The notes: generated from the letters alone by a model not told the origin. Shown: positions 1 through 7,215, numbered from the stretch's first letter. The stretch: DNA of 13,015 bases from Methanolinea sp. UBA275 (GCA_002506105.1 DAWU01000048.1:1-13015); one strand, 5' to 3'. Made by a program: numbers and translations.

Positions 1-25
1 GGTGGCTAGATTGTCACTATACCCT

Positions 26-33
26 AAAAAAAA
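26..33 (-). terminator. oligo-T terminator after DUF1622 gene
   Basis: A run of eight A on the + strand reads as T8 on the minus strand, 13 nt past the stop codon of the DUF1622 gene. Oligo-T tracts are the usual archaeal intrinsic terminator. No hairpin is needed and none is obvious. Confidence 0.5.
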
Positions 34-45
34 GGAGAATCCCCG

Positions 46-378
46 TCACTCAAGAGAAAATTCCTCGGTCTCACGTGCAAGGAAATATCCAAGTATTGTC
101 CTTATTACCACGACCACTGCAAGGAGTATGAGTTCTTCCTGGGAGGGAGCGATGAGCGTCGTGAGCACATCGGCCGCGATGAAGAATTCAAGGCCAAAGA
201 CAATTTTACTGGTGAATTCCCGCCTGATAAGGTTGTAGGAGATCTCTTTTTTCCATATCTCCCGCAGCAATACCTTGACAGTCGCGCGAATACCGCCATA
301 AATAATCAGGAATGCCCCAACCACACCGAACAGAAATGCAAAGGCATCGATTACCTGGGTATATCCTGCCACGTCCAC
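46..378 (-). CDS. DUF1622 family small membrane protein
   Basis: This is a 110-residue integral membrane protein of unknown function. The segments around residues 9-36 (FAFLFGVVGAFLIIYGGIRA), 58-77 and 83-100 are hydrophobic and fit three helices. A basic stretch (LLREIWKK, then LIRREF) lies between the first two. The G-A-F-L-I-I-Y-G pattern followed by a charged loop and L-E-F-F-I-A-A-D-V is how I remember DUF1622 proteins, and the length is normal for them. The start is GTG at 378. An in-frame TGA lies a short way upstream with no ATG between, and a G-rich tract sits 8 nt before the GTG. The gene stands alone, with its own TATA-like box and an oligo-T terminator. Family assignment is from memory, and no function is claimed. 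Confidence 0.8.
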   Translation of the reverse strand: MDVAGYTQVIDAFAFLFGVVGAFLIIYGGIRATVKVLLREIWKKEISYNLIRREFTSKIVFGLEFFIAADVLTTLIAPSQEELILLAVVVVIRTILGYFLARETEEFSLE

Positions 379-425
379 CCTGATTGCCCCCTGGTTCTCA
401 CGATTCCCGGTTCAGGGATTCATGA

Positions 426-434
426 AGTATATGG
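426..434 (-). promoter_or_regulatory. TATA-like box for DUF1622 gene
   Basis: On the minus strand CATATACTT lies where a TATA box would give a start site near 404, leaving a leader of about 26 nt before the GTG at 378. This rests on motif and spacing only. Confidence 0.35.
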
Positions 435-656
435 TAGGATATTCTTCCCTCCCATTAATAGATTCTACCTGACCTCCACCTTCATCCGTATTTACCGTGC
501 CACTCTATTCCCTTGTGAAAATTCCGTGAAATTACAGGATGATATGGCAGATACGGGGTTTTGCCAGGAAGGGGTTTTCAAGCCGTGGTAGAATGCTCAT
601 GAATGAATCCCAGGCTGGCCTGCACGTGGGCCCAGCGAAGGTCACCTGATCATCTG

Positions 657-668
657 CACATTTATGCA
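657..668 (+). promoter_or_regulatory. TATA-like box for TSUP gene
   Basis: CATTTATGCA is AT-rich and placed so that transcription would begin near 688, about 18 nt before the ATG at 706. It is a weak match to the archaeal TATA consensus. Confidence 0.3.
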
Positions 669-705
669 TGGCGGCCTCGAATGTAGATAACAGGACCAAC
701 AATTC

Positions 706-1515
706 ATGGTACCGCTTGACCTCGTCGCATCCTGCATCCTTGGCATCCTGATAGGTACAGTCTCCGCACTTCTTGGTGTCGGGGGCGGTTTTTTTTATGT
801 ACCGGTCCTTGTCATGGTTTTTGGTCTCGATCCCCGCATCGCAGTGGGCACAAGCCTTGCCATTATCACCGCAACAACCCTCTCGGCAACTGCCGGATAC
901 AGGCGCCAGGGAAGGATCCTGAAAAAGAGCGTGCTATGCCTCGCACTCCCGGGTGTTGCATTCGCGGCACTCGGAGCGCTTGTCACGGTCTTCATCCCAT
1001 CTTTCTACCTTATTGTTATTTTCTGTATCGTCCTCGTCCTCATGGGAATAAAAATGGTGTATAGAACATTTCCCCTCGTGTTTCCCATTCTCTGCGAACC
1101 ATGCTGGAAGGAAGAGTGCCGCCTTCCATCCGGAGAGAAACGTGACCTCCATGCGTATCCCGTACACCTGGTGACATGGGGATCCGTTGCAGGATTCATG
1201 AGCGGGTTGACCGGTATCGGTGGGGGAATTGTGAATGTACCGGCACTCACCATCGCAGGAATCCCGGTCCACTATGCGGTAGCAACTTCAGCGGCAGTTA
1301 TCCTCATCACGTCACTCTCGGGTGTGGGGACGCACCTTATGCTCGGCCACTTCTCGCTCATGTTTTTCATAGCATTCGCGGCCGGAGCGGTCGCAGGTGC
1401 GCAGGCAGGAGTGTATCTCTCCCCAAAGACACCTTCACGTATCCTGGAGATTGCCATAGGCACGCTGCTGATTTGTGTCGCGGCAATGCTGGCATTCACA
1501 CTCCTTGCCGGATAA
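706..1515 (+). CDS. TSUP (TauE/SafE, DUF81) family membrane exporter
   Basis: This is a 269-residue polytopic membrane protein of the 4-toluene sulfonate uptake permease family, whose members move sulfite, sulfoacetate or other sulfur-containing and organic anions across the cytoplasmic membrane. Two related halves are visible. The first has the motif LGVGGGFFYVP at residues 23-33 and the second has TGIGGGIVNVP at 169-179, each followed by the family's A-V-(G/A)-T-S helix (A46-S50 and A191-S195). About seven to eight helices are expected. The central hydrophilic loop (about 121-156) contains C130, C133 and C138 in CEPCWKEEC, an addition I do not consider standard. Substrate cannot be told from sequence. 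The start is ATG 706 with no clear Shine-Dalgarno. The ROK kinase follows 110 nt downstream on the same strand but with its own promoter-like sequence, so co-transcription is uncertain. Confidence 0.9.
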   Translation: MVPLDLVASCILGILIGTVSALLGVGGGFFYVPVLVMVFGLDPRIAVGTSLAIITATTLSATAGYRRQGRILKKSVLCLALPGVAFAALGALVTVFIPSFYLIVIFCIVLVLMGIKMVYRTFPLVFPILCEPCWKEECRLPSGEKRDLHAYPVHLVTWGSVAGFMSGLTGIGGGIVNVPALTIAGIPVHYAVATSAAVILITSLSGVGTHLMLGHFSLMFFIAFAAGAVAGAQAGVYLSPKTPSRILEIAIGTLLICVAAMLAFTLLAG

Positions 1516-1625
1516 TCTCTTCCAACACCTAGGCCTGTACTGAACGATGAAATCCTGCACAGGTGCCGGAGATCCGCGATACCGAATACTAGAAATCGAC
1601 CCGGGATCATATCGGTTGAACATAT

Positions 1626-2603
1626 ATGCAAACCCCTGATTCCCCGCTCACCGCGATTGCGGTCGACCTCGGTGCAACCCGTATGCGGGCCGGTCTCGTG
1701 CGGCGGGACGGGACGATATCTCAGTTCACCTCAATCACGACACCACCCAATCCCGGCAATACCGATACCCTGGTGAGTCTTATCGGGGACCTGATCGAGG
1801 GGCTTATCCGACATTCTGATGCAGCAACACTCTCAGGTGTGGGAATCTCAGCCGCTGGCCCTGTGAACTGTACATCGGGGGAAGTGGTTCATCCCCCGAA
1901 CATTCCCCTCACGACAATCCCTCTTGTACGGCCCCTTGAGGATCGTTTTTCACTCCCGGTCTACCTCATGAATGACTGCCACACAGGCGCACTCGGAGAA
2001 GCATGGTACGGGGATGGGAAGAATATCCCCCACTTCGTGTACCTTACGATTTCCACCGGAATCGGAGCAGGAGTCTTCGAACAGGGAAGACTGCTCTTTG
2101 GAAGTGATGGCAATTTCGCCGAGGTCGGGCATGTCACGGTCGAGACTACCTGGGATCTCCCGTGCGGGTGTGGGGGGTCAGGTCACTGGGAAGGGTGCGG
2201 GTCAGGCAGGTTCATGCCTGCATTCTTCCAGGCCTGGTGCCAGTCCTCGGGAGCAACCAGTCCCTTTGAGACGGTTCCGGATGCATCTGAACTCTTTGCG
2301 GCCTCTAATAAGGGAGATCCCATTGTTAGCGGGTTCCTGGTATCCCTGGGAATGGTACAGGCCAGGGGAATATCAGCCCTCATTGCAGCATATGACCCGT
2401 CTCTCATCATTATAGACGGAAGCGTCGCCAGGAACAACTGGCATTATTTTCAGTCTTCGGTATTTCCACGTGTGAGATCAGTCTCCGGAAAAATGCCCCG
2501 GATCATCCTGAGCCGGCTCGGCGGAAATGCACCGCTCCTGGGTGCTGCAGCGTGCGTGTTCGGGGGGATGCCCGGGCATACGGTGAACCGCAGGGATCAA
2601 TAA
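1626..2603 (+). CDS. ROK family sugar kinase (glucokinase-like)
   Basis: This 325-residue protein is a ROK (repressor, ORF, kinase) family ATP-dependent sugar kinase, probably phosphorylating glucose or a related hexose or N-acetylhexosamine in the cytoplasm. The phosphate-binding motif DLGATRMRAG is at 14-23. The expected catalytic Asp is D117 in LMNDCHTGALGE. A second nucleotide-binding segment STGIGAG is at 143-149. The sugar-contacting E-V-G-H is at 166-169, and the zinc-binding signature CGCGGSGHWEGC is at 180-191. Bacterial ROK kinases usually read CxCGxxGCxE. Here His187 stands in for the third Cys, a variant I recall from archaeal homologues. No DNA-binding domain is present, so this is a kinase and not a repressor. 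Length is normal. The start is ATG 1626 with a TATA-like ATACTAGAAATC about 45 nt upstream. The exact substrate is not decided by sequence. Confidence 0.88.
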   Translation: MQTPDSPLTAIAVDLGATRMRAGLVRRDGTISQFTSITTPPNPGNTDTLVSLIGDLIEGLIRHSDAATLSGVGISAAGPVNCTSGEVVHPPNIPLTTIPLVRPLEDRFSLPVYLMNDCHTGALGEAWYGDGKNIPHFVYLTISTGIGAGVFEQGRLLFGSDGNFAEVGHVTVETTWDLPCGCGGSGHWEGCGSGRFMPAFFQAWCQSSGATSPFETVPDASELFAASNKGDPIVSGFLVSLGMVQARGISALIAAYDPSLIIIDGSVARNNWHYFQSSVFPRVRSVSGKMPRIILSRLGGNAPLLGAAACVFGGMPGHTVNRRDQ

Positions 2604-2670
2604 TTCCACCACGCTGTTGATGTGCTGATATCCGGTATCCTGTCATATGCCGGCTTCCATCATCTCATCC

Positions 2671-2679
2671 TTTTTAAAT
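2671..2679 (+). promoter_or_regulatory. TATA box in the gap after the ROK gene
   Basis: TTTTTAAAT is a good archaeal TATA box. It predicts a start near 2698-2702, just in front of the ATG at 2705. No other gene on this strand follows, so it suggests either a small transcript or a short leaderless gene. Confidence 0.4.
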
Positions 2680-2704
2680 GCAGGTCGAACGTTTTATGGA
2701 AACC

Positions 2705-2803
2705 ATGAAGCATTATTCAGGAATTGTCGAGCGGCTCATTACAGGATGTTTCCTGGGACTGCTGCTAATGGGAGCACTGACTGCAGCGTTCCCCCTGGCA
2801 TGA
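2705..2803 (+). CDS. possible 32-residue membrane peptide
   Basis: This short frame encodes MKHYSGIVERLITG followed by a hydrophobic stretch CFLGLLLMGALTAAF and ends PLA-stop. A short N-terminal part with positive residues followed by one hydrophobic helix resembles a signal peptide or a one-helix small membrane protein. An in-frame ATG also lies at 2696, giving 35 residues. The TATA box at 2671-2679 is spaced for a near-leaderless mRNA starting here. The frame stays open for about 38 codons beyond its TGA, so it could also be the remnant of a longer secreted protein broken by a stop. I know no homologue, and the call rests on hydrophobicity and promoter spacing only. Confidence 0.3.
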   Translation: MKHYSGIVERLITGCFLGLLLMGALTAAFPLA

Positions 2804-2925
2804 GTACCCGGGCCAATCCTCGTACACCAGTGTTCCATTAACAAGGCAACCGCTATTGAAATTGTAAAGGGATGTATCACCCAACCCAGGTCATATGAAC
2901 TATCATGTATCCAATCCTGACGAAG

Positions 2926-2931
2926 AAAAAA
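2926..2931 (-). terminator. oligo-T terminator after FGase gene
   Basis: Six A on the + strand give T6 on the minus strand, 12 nt past the FGase stop, followed by a further T-rich stretch. This fits an archaeal terminator for the FGase-acetyltransferase unit. Confidence 0.45.
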
Positions 2932-2943
2932 GATATTCGGAGA

Positions 2944-3768
2944 TCAGGAAAGCGGATCTTCCCTTCGTGAAATCTGGGAACACCATTCTTCAATAACATC
3001 CCAGACGATCTCTTTCAGGTCCTCCAGGTGGGCAGAGTCAATGCTCGATCCATGCTCCGGATTCGCCCCCTCTTCCTCATAGAGCGAGCGGTTCACTTCA
3101 AGCTGTATCCAAGGAATCCCCTTATGCCAGTAGTGTGCATTGGAGATGAATCCCCCCGTATAGGGATGATTGATGGCAACGCTCCCGGGGGAGGGGAACC
3201 TTTCACGGAACTGTGCTGCGAGGTCCTGTATCCATGAAGCCGGGCAGGTGGGGAGCACCCCCTTCTTGGGAAGTCCCTCGCTATCTCCCGAGTTTCCGAG
3301 GCAGATGAGTGGCCTCTTCTGTCCCTGGTCGGGGGCTCCCGGGAGACCGACGGGCACCATGCTGTGGCAGTCCAGTGCTGCGAGTACCTTGTGGGGATCC
3401 AGGAGTGCATCGATCCTGGCGTGGTAGGGGAAATAATGGTGTAACAGGAGCCGATGCATCATTGGGAGGTCAGGGTTCATGCCCTCCTTCCAGATCTCCT
3501 GCCCGAGGGAAGTTGTGAATTTCACCACTCCATCCTGGTGCCGGGGAGGACGGTGGTATGGAGGGCGGTTCAGGTCCACAATGAGCCTCGATACAGACGA
3601 ACTGACAAGGGCACTGACTGAATCCGGGAATCCAAACAGGTCGATCGATCCGGGATCGCTATAGTACTGGAGGGCAACAGGAGAAAGCGCAATCTTTTGT
3701 ATCGCCTCTTCCGGAATCCCGGTTCCGCCATGCGGGATTGAGATGAGGAGGGGAAGCCTTCGGTTCAG
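2944..3768 (-). CDS. N-formylglutamate amidohydrolase family protein, apparent CTG start
   Basis: This is a metal-dependent hydrolase of the FGase family (PF05013), whose characterised bacterial members (HutG) hydrolyse N-formyl-L-glutamate in histidine breakdown. The substrate in methanogens is unknown. Numbering from the codon at 3768, ISIPHGGTGIP is at 9-19, IVDLNRPP at 63-70, ALDCHSM near 151-157, and NHPYTGGFIS followed by QLEVNRSLYEEEG in the last third. These are the family's conserved blocks in order, and 274 residues is a normal length. The first ATG/GTG/TTG in frame is the GTG at 3579, which would delete the IPHGG block. The frame is open back to a TAA at 3769-3771, and the only start-like codon before IPHGG at the right place is CTG 3766-3768. 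It directly abuts the acetyltransferase stop and gives the N-terminus (M/L)NRRLPLLISIPHGG. Either CUG initiation by termination-reinitiation, stop readthrough or a base error is implied. Confidence 0.82.
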   Translation of the reverse strand: MNRRLPLLISIPHGGTGIPEEAIQKIALSPVALQYYSDPGSIDLFGFPDSVSALVSSSVSRLIVDLNRPPYHRPPRHQDGVVKFTTSLGQEIWKEGMNPDLPMMHRLLLHHYFPYHARIDALLDPHKVLAALDCHSMVPVGLPGAPDQGQKRPLICLGNSGDSEGLPKKGVLPTCPASWIQDLAAQFRERFPSPGSVAINHPYTGGFISNAHYWHKGIPWIQLEVNRSLYEEEGANPEHGSSIDSAHLEDLKEIVWDVIEEWCSQISRREDPLS

Positions 3769-4365
3769 TTACATCCCATCCCTGAAGTGTTGTTCATGAG
3801 ATTCTGCACCCGGCATGATGAGTGAAAAATACTCATCGTCCATGATACTGTACCAGTGCACATCATGGAAAATACCCCACTTGGAGGCATGTCCCCGCAT
3901 GACACCCTCGTGGGTCATGCCGATACGAATGAGTACACGACCCGACCTGTCATTCCAGGCAAGGTGTCGTGCATAGATGCGGTGGAGGCCGAGGCCGAGA
4001 AATCCGAGTTCGAGTATTGACCCTGCAGCCTCGGTCGCATATCCCCTCCCCTGGAATGGCCTTCCTATCCAGTATCCCAATTCGGCATGGGCATGTTCAG
4101 CATCGACACGGAGACTGGTCGCACCTGCAACCCGGGTTGATCCCCTTTCCGTCACTGCAAAGATGTACGCCTCACCGCGTTCCCTGAGATACGGGTGCTG
4201 TTCTATCCATTCTTTCGCATCATCAATAGTGTAGGGGTGGGGGATGTTCAGCACCCCTGCCGCGATCTGGACATCCCCTGCGAGTTCCGCCACTTCGGGA
4301 GCATCCTCAATCGTGAAATGACGCAGGTCCAGATGTGGGGTGTTCAGGGTCTCGGGAATCGCCAT
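3769..4365 (-). CDS. GNAT acetyltransferase, RimJ/RimL type
   Basis: This 198-residue cytoplasmic protein belongs to the GNAT superfamily and transfers acetyl from acetyl-CoA to an amine, commonly a protein N-terminus or a small molecule. The N-terminal TPHLDLRHFTIEDAPEVAEL and the downstream ELGYWIGRPFQGRGYATEA (about 95-113) are typical of the RimJ/RimL branch. Q-G-R-G-Y-A is the acetyl-CoA pyrophosphate-binding loop. The region LHRIYARHLAWNDRSGRVLIRIGMTHEGVMRGH also fits, with the N-x-x-S motif in NDRS. Target unknown. The start is ATG 4365 with no clear Shine-Dalgarno. Its TAA stop is in the same frame as the FGase that follows, with zero nucleotides between, so the two form a tight unit and could once have been, or be read as, one polypeptide. 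Confidence 0.88.
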   Translation of the reverse strand: MAIPETLNTPHLDLRHFTIEDAPEVAELAGDVQIAAGVLNIPHPYTIDDAKEWIEQHPYLRERGEAYIFAVTERGSTRVAGATSLRVDAEHAHAELGYWIGRPFQGRGYATEAAGSILELGFLGLGLHRIYARHLAWNDRSGRVLIRIGMTHEGVMRGHASKWGIFHDVHWYSIMDDEYFSLIMPGAESHEQHFRDGM

Positions 4366-4396
4366 ATTCTGTGCTTCATAGAACTAAGAGTCGCGA

Positions 4397-4407
4397 GATA
4401 TCATAAG
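4397..4407 (-). promoter_or_regulatory. TATA-like box for acetyltransferase-FGase unit
   Basis: On the minus strand CTTATGATATC lies about 32-42 nt before the ATG at 4365, predicting a short leader of about 10 nt. This is motif and spacing only. Confidence 0.35.
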
Positions 4408-4497
4408 GGCCATACGTGGATTGTTCCGGGAACAGGAATGGGATTCCCGAAAGAAACATTGGACTGTGAAGGTGTGGAAAATAAAAGGGGAGTCAGG

Positions 4498-4504
4498 AAA
4501 AAAA
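4498..4504 (-). terminator. oligo-T terminator after beta-propeller gene
   Basis: Seven A on the + strand read as T7 on the minus strand, 10 nt past the stop of the beta-propeller gene, with a second T-rich stretch (CTTTTATTTT) following. It should separate this gene from the acetyltransferase unit. Confidence 0.5.
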
Positions 4505-4513
4505 TATGTCGAG

Positions 4514-6496
4514 TTATGCAATGCGATAGGGATAGATCTCCTTCGTCGGATCCTGCGGGAGCGGAATAATTCTACCCACTTCGCCGATGTGTTCCCGATT
4601 ACTGACGACAACCTCCCTTCCAGATATGGTAAAGAGGCCGTCACCGATGAGAATCGATCTCCGTACACTTCCCAGGGAGTCCCAGTAGGAATACGGTGTC
4701 TCCTCTCTCCCATGGGTCACTTTTCCCTTGAGAGTGAATCCTTCATCAGGGCTTACGGAAAAGACATAGGCTCCCTGCCAGATTGCCGGGGCATATGTCT
4801 TGTAGACGGTGCCCGTCCTTTCAACGTTCAGTACTTCGTGGACGGGGAGGACCAGGAGACCGGAAGGCCGATCGAAGAGGAACGCCTTGTGGTCGCGGAG
4901 CGCCTCCGAGTCACTCCCTGCCTCGCCAATCTCCACCTTCCCTGCAAGGATCGGATTGTTGACATCGGTGACATCGAAGAGAGCAAGTTTCAGGCCAGAT
5001 GTGGACACCCCGCCCCACTGGTTCTCCTCGGTCTCTTTCCCAATCCCGATGATGTAATTCGCATCATAGGGATGGAGATAATCCGAGTATCCCGGGATTT
5101 TTAATTTTCCAAGGATCCCGGGACTCTTCGGGTTCGAGAGATCGATGACGAAGAAGGGATCGATGCGCTTGAATGTGACCAGGTAGAGCCGATCTCCCAT
5201 GAAACGTGCGGCGTAAATGCTCTCGTCAGGAGCGATGAACTCGAGCCTGCCCACCTCGGTCATCCCGGCATCAAGGACATAGACGTTGTTATACTGATAC
5301 GATCTTTCCGAGTTCCATCCCGAAACCGTGGTTGCAACCCGCAGATGATCTTTGTATTCATCAAGGGAGAACTGGTTGAGGAGATGCCCCGGCACGGTAC
5401 CTGTTGATGCATAGTTGATATTCCCCCCGTTGATGGAAAACCGGTGAATGACGGTCTTCTCAACCGGGACGGACTGTTCATCGACACTCATTGCAGGAAC
5501 TGCCCGGCCCCATGCGGGGACAGGAGTGCTGTACCGGTACGCGAGGTAGACATTCTCCTTCGAGACATAGAGTGTCGTATCATATCCGGCAAGGAAGCTC
5601 TCAGCGTGCGGTGCATCGTTGCCTGCAAGAGAGAATGAAGAGAGGGTATAATACTGATATGAACGGTATACGGGACCATCGTAGTAGTATATTTCCGGTG
5701 TTGCGATTGTCACTCCTTTCTCCTCAATTGTGGGAACGACAGGAGTGCCGTAATACATATTCGCATTCTCGCTGGTCACCACGTACATATCATTTCCAAT
5801 CAACCTGGAGTCGTAGTAACTCCCTGTCACGGTCACCTCCCTTGCGATGGCGGGATTCTTCCTGTCACTGACATCATAGAGAATGATGCCGGTTGCCGGG
5901 CGGGATGAGGGCACCGGCGCGGCACTTGTCCTGGGATGGAGCATCACCTCATGTGTTTTGCCATAAAAGACCGCAAGGGTGTCTCCATGGAGAAACATTT
6001 CCGAAGCCTGTCCCGGCAGGGTGGTTGTGGAGACAATCGCAGAATCTGATGCTGGCGCAGCATCGACTATAACCAGGTTTCTCCCTGAGATGATGTAGAT
6101 ATAGCCGGCATCATTTTTGACAAAGTCCGCCTCATCAACACCCTGCACCTGGATGTTCGTGGTGGTGTATCCCGTTCCCCACGTGATGCCATCCGATGCA
6201 GTGGATGGAACAGGAGAAGATGATGTTTTTTGTGCCTGGCCCGACCCCATCCCTGCCCCAACCCATCCTTCTTGTTGGACTGGGGATATGGATACCGGGT
6301 ATTCGCTCCAGTCGCCATGAGAGCCGGTCTCCTCAATTGAAGTAAGGTAAGTGGCAAGCTCGTCCGCCGATGCAAATTTCTTCATCCCCGAAGATTCCAA
6401 AGTGACGTCCTGGTTCTTCAGGAGCGTGAACCCAACCACTCCAGCCGCGAGAATGACTCCGCAGGCAAGGAGAAATATTAGTGTATTTTTGGACAT
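4514..6496 (-). CDS. extracytoplasmic beta-propeller domain protein (PF09826)
   Basis: This 660-residue protein has an N-terminal hydrophobic segment (residues 5-25, LIFLLACGVILAAGVVGF) that acts as a signal or membrane anchor. A low-complexity linker rich in Ser, Gly and Thr follows (about 80-110), and then a large outside domain. The motif TTTNIQVQGVDEADFVKND at 111-129 is the recognisable opening of the archaeal and bacterial beta-propeller family PF09826, and the rest shows repeated beta-strand blocks such as ILYDVSDRKNPAIA, VIDLSNPKSPGILGKLKIPG and LFDVTDVNNPILAGKVEIG. These LVIP-like D-(V/L)-(S/T)-(D/N)-x-x-x-P repeats are typical of blades. No catalytic motif is seen. The role is unknown, with surface binding or envelope function most likely. 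The start is ATG 6496 with GGGTGT about 8 nt upstream. It is transcribed divergently from the five-helix membrane protein. Confidence 0.88.
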   Translation of the reverse strand: MSKNTLIFLLACGVILAAGVVGFTLLKNQDVTLESSGMKKFASADELATYLTSIEETGSHGDWSEYPVSISPVQQEGWVGAGMGSGQAQKTSSSPVPSTASDGITWGTGYTTTNIQVQGVDEADFVKNDAGYIYIISGRNLVIVDAAPASDSAIVSTTTLPGQASEMFLHGDTLAVFYGKTHEVMLHPRTSAAPVPSSRPATGIILYDVSDRKNPAIAREVTVTGSYYDSRLIGNDMYVVTSENANMYYGTPVVPTIEEKGVTIATPEIYYYDGPVYRSYQYYTLSSFSLAGNDAPHAESFLAGYDTTLYVSKENVYLAYRYSTPVPAWGRAVPAMSVDEQSVPVEKTVIHRFSINGGNINYASTGTVPGHLLNQFSLDEYKDHLRVATTVSGWNSERSYQYNNVYVLDAGMTEVGRLEFIAPDESIYAARFMGDRLYLVTFKRIDPFFVIDLSNPKSPGILGKLKIPGYSDYLHPYDANYIIGIGKETEENQWGGVSTSGLKLALFDVTDVNNPILAGKVEIGEAGSDSEALRDHKAFLFDRPSGLLVLPVHEVLNVERTGTVYKTYAPAIWQGAYVFSVSPDEGFTLKGKVTHGREETPYSYWDSLGSVRRSILIGDGLFTISGREVVVSNREHIGEVGRIIPLPQDPTKEIYPYRIA

Positions 6497-6678
6497 TGTA
6501 TGGACACCCGGAATGATTTTAATTGAACGCAGATTGGGAGTCCGTGAAGAATAAACTACCTTTTACTGCGAATATTTTCGCATTTATCCGGAGTATAGGG
6601 GAATTTTTTTATTCACCCGGAGCGGGATAAATACTATAAGAATGCCTTTCTAAGATTGAAGGGAAAGGAATTGACCTG
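6497..6678. promoter_or_regulatory. divergent promoter region with mirrored TATA boxes and palindrome
   Basis: Between the two divergent starts, ATTTATCC (6582-6589) and GGATAAAT (6625-6632) form a perfect 8-bp inverted repeat. Each arm can serve as a TATA element pointing outwards, left for the beta-propeller gene and right for the membrane protein. Next to the left arm, 6568-6581 is the palindrome GCGAA-TATT-TTCGC, located between TATA and the predicted left start site near 6560, a usual repressor position. A further imperfect repeat GGG-GAAT ... ATTC-a-CCC (6598-6618) lies between the arms. Other AT-rich stretches nearer 6496 (around 6517-6556) could also serve the left gene. Confidence 0.4.
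6625..6639 (+). promoter_or_regulatory. TATA box for five-helix membrane protein gene
   Basis: GGATAAATACTATAA predicts a start site near 6654-6660 and a leader of about 20-25 nt. That leader carries an AAGGAA Shine-Dalgarno-like element about 10 nt before the ATG at 6679. Confidence 0.5.
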
Positions 6679-7215
6679 ATGAATCTACAGATCATAGCCA
6701 GGAGAGTCGCAGTCATCCTGATCCTTGGTATTGCTGCGATGATAAGCGGGTACTTTTCACTGTTCCTTCATATCGGCACCGCAGTTGTGGTGGATCCAAG
6801 AGATGTTCTCGTTGTCTTTGCCGGCGTTTTGACCGGGCCTGTCGGGGGAATTCTTGTGGGGATCTGTGCAGGATTCCCGCGAGCGGATCCTATCGTTGAG
6901 ATCCCGATGTTCGTGGTCAGCGGCCTCGTGGCGGGACTCATCTCACACTACTGCCGTACCCACAATTTCTGGATTCCCGCTGCAGCACTGGGACTTGGAT
7001 GCGGGTATGTCGTGGCGGGGATGATCCTTATGGGACTTGGATGGTACGAAGACCTGGCGACCTTCGCGTTCAGATCACTTATCATGATACACGTTTGTAT
7101 ACTCATCCTGATCATCATTGATTCACTGGACCCGGGAATCCTCGACTGGGAAAGGAGAATGGAGCAGGCTGACAGACGTGCTGAGGGGAAGAGGTCGGAT
7201 TTTCCGGTCGAATAA
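6679..7215 (+). CDS. LytS 5TMR-like multi-helix membrane protein
   Basis: This 178-residue protein has about five hydrophobic helices (roughly 8-32, 42-66, 74-92, 98-121 and 131-149) and a charged C-terminal tail (DWERRMEQADRRAEGKRSDF). The segment VVVDPRDVLVVFAGVLTGPVGGILVGICAGFPR (37-68 in part) has the D-x-R, A-G-x-x-x-G-P-x-x-G-x-x-x-G and final R spacing that I associate with the 5TM receptor region of LytS/YhcK-type sensors (5TMR-LYT). ECF S-components can look similar, and that is the main alternative. No output domain (kinase, GGDEF or GAF) follows. It is therefore either a free-standing receptor or transporter unit or needs a partner encoded elsewhere. Start ATG 6679 is supported by TATA and Shine-Dalgarno spacing. 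It is divergent from the beta-propeller gene. Confidence 0.7.
   Translation: MNLQIIARRVAVILILGIAAMISGYFSLFLHIGTAVVVDPRDVLVVFAGVLTGPVGGILVGICAGFPRADPIVEIPMFVVSGLVAGLISHYCRTHNFWIPAAALGLGCGYVVAGMILMGLGWYEDLATFAFRSLIMIHVCILILIIIDSLDPGILDWERRMEQADRRAEGKRSDFPVE

Larger units (their letters stand above)
379..705. other. intergenic region between divergent DUF1622 and TSUP genes
   Basis: This 327-nt stretch holds no gene I can support. It carries the outward-facing promoters of the flanking genes and a short inverted repeat, CAGGC-TG-GCCTG at 611-622. A 45-codon minus-strand frame (532-669) has no family signature or good start signal. Confidence 0.5.
2604..2943. other. gap between convergent ROK and FGase genes
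   Basis: Apart from the TATA box and peptide frame around 2671-2803 I see no gene in these 340 nt. A 64-codon frame on the + strand (2647-2841) overlaps the peptide in another phase and has no recognisable features. The right end holds the FGase terminator. Confidence 0.45.

Noticed and set aside
532..669. 45-residue minus-strand frame in the first gap
   Set aside because: It has no family similarity I know, no ribosome-binding site, and lies in an intergenic region with average composition.
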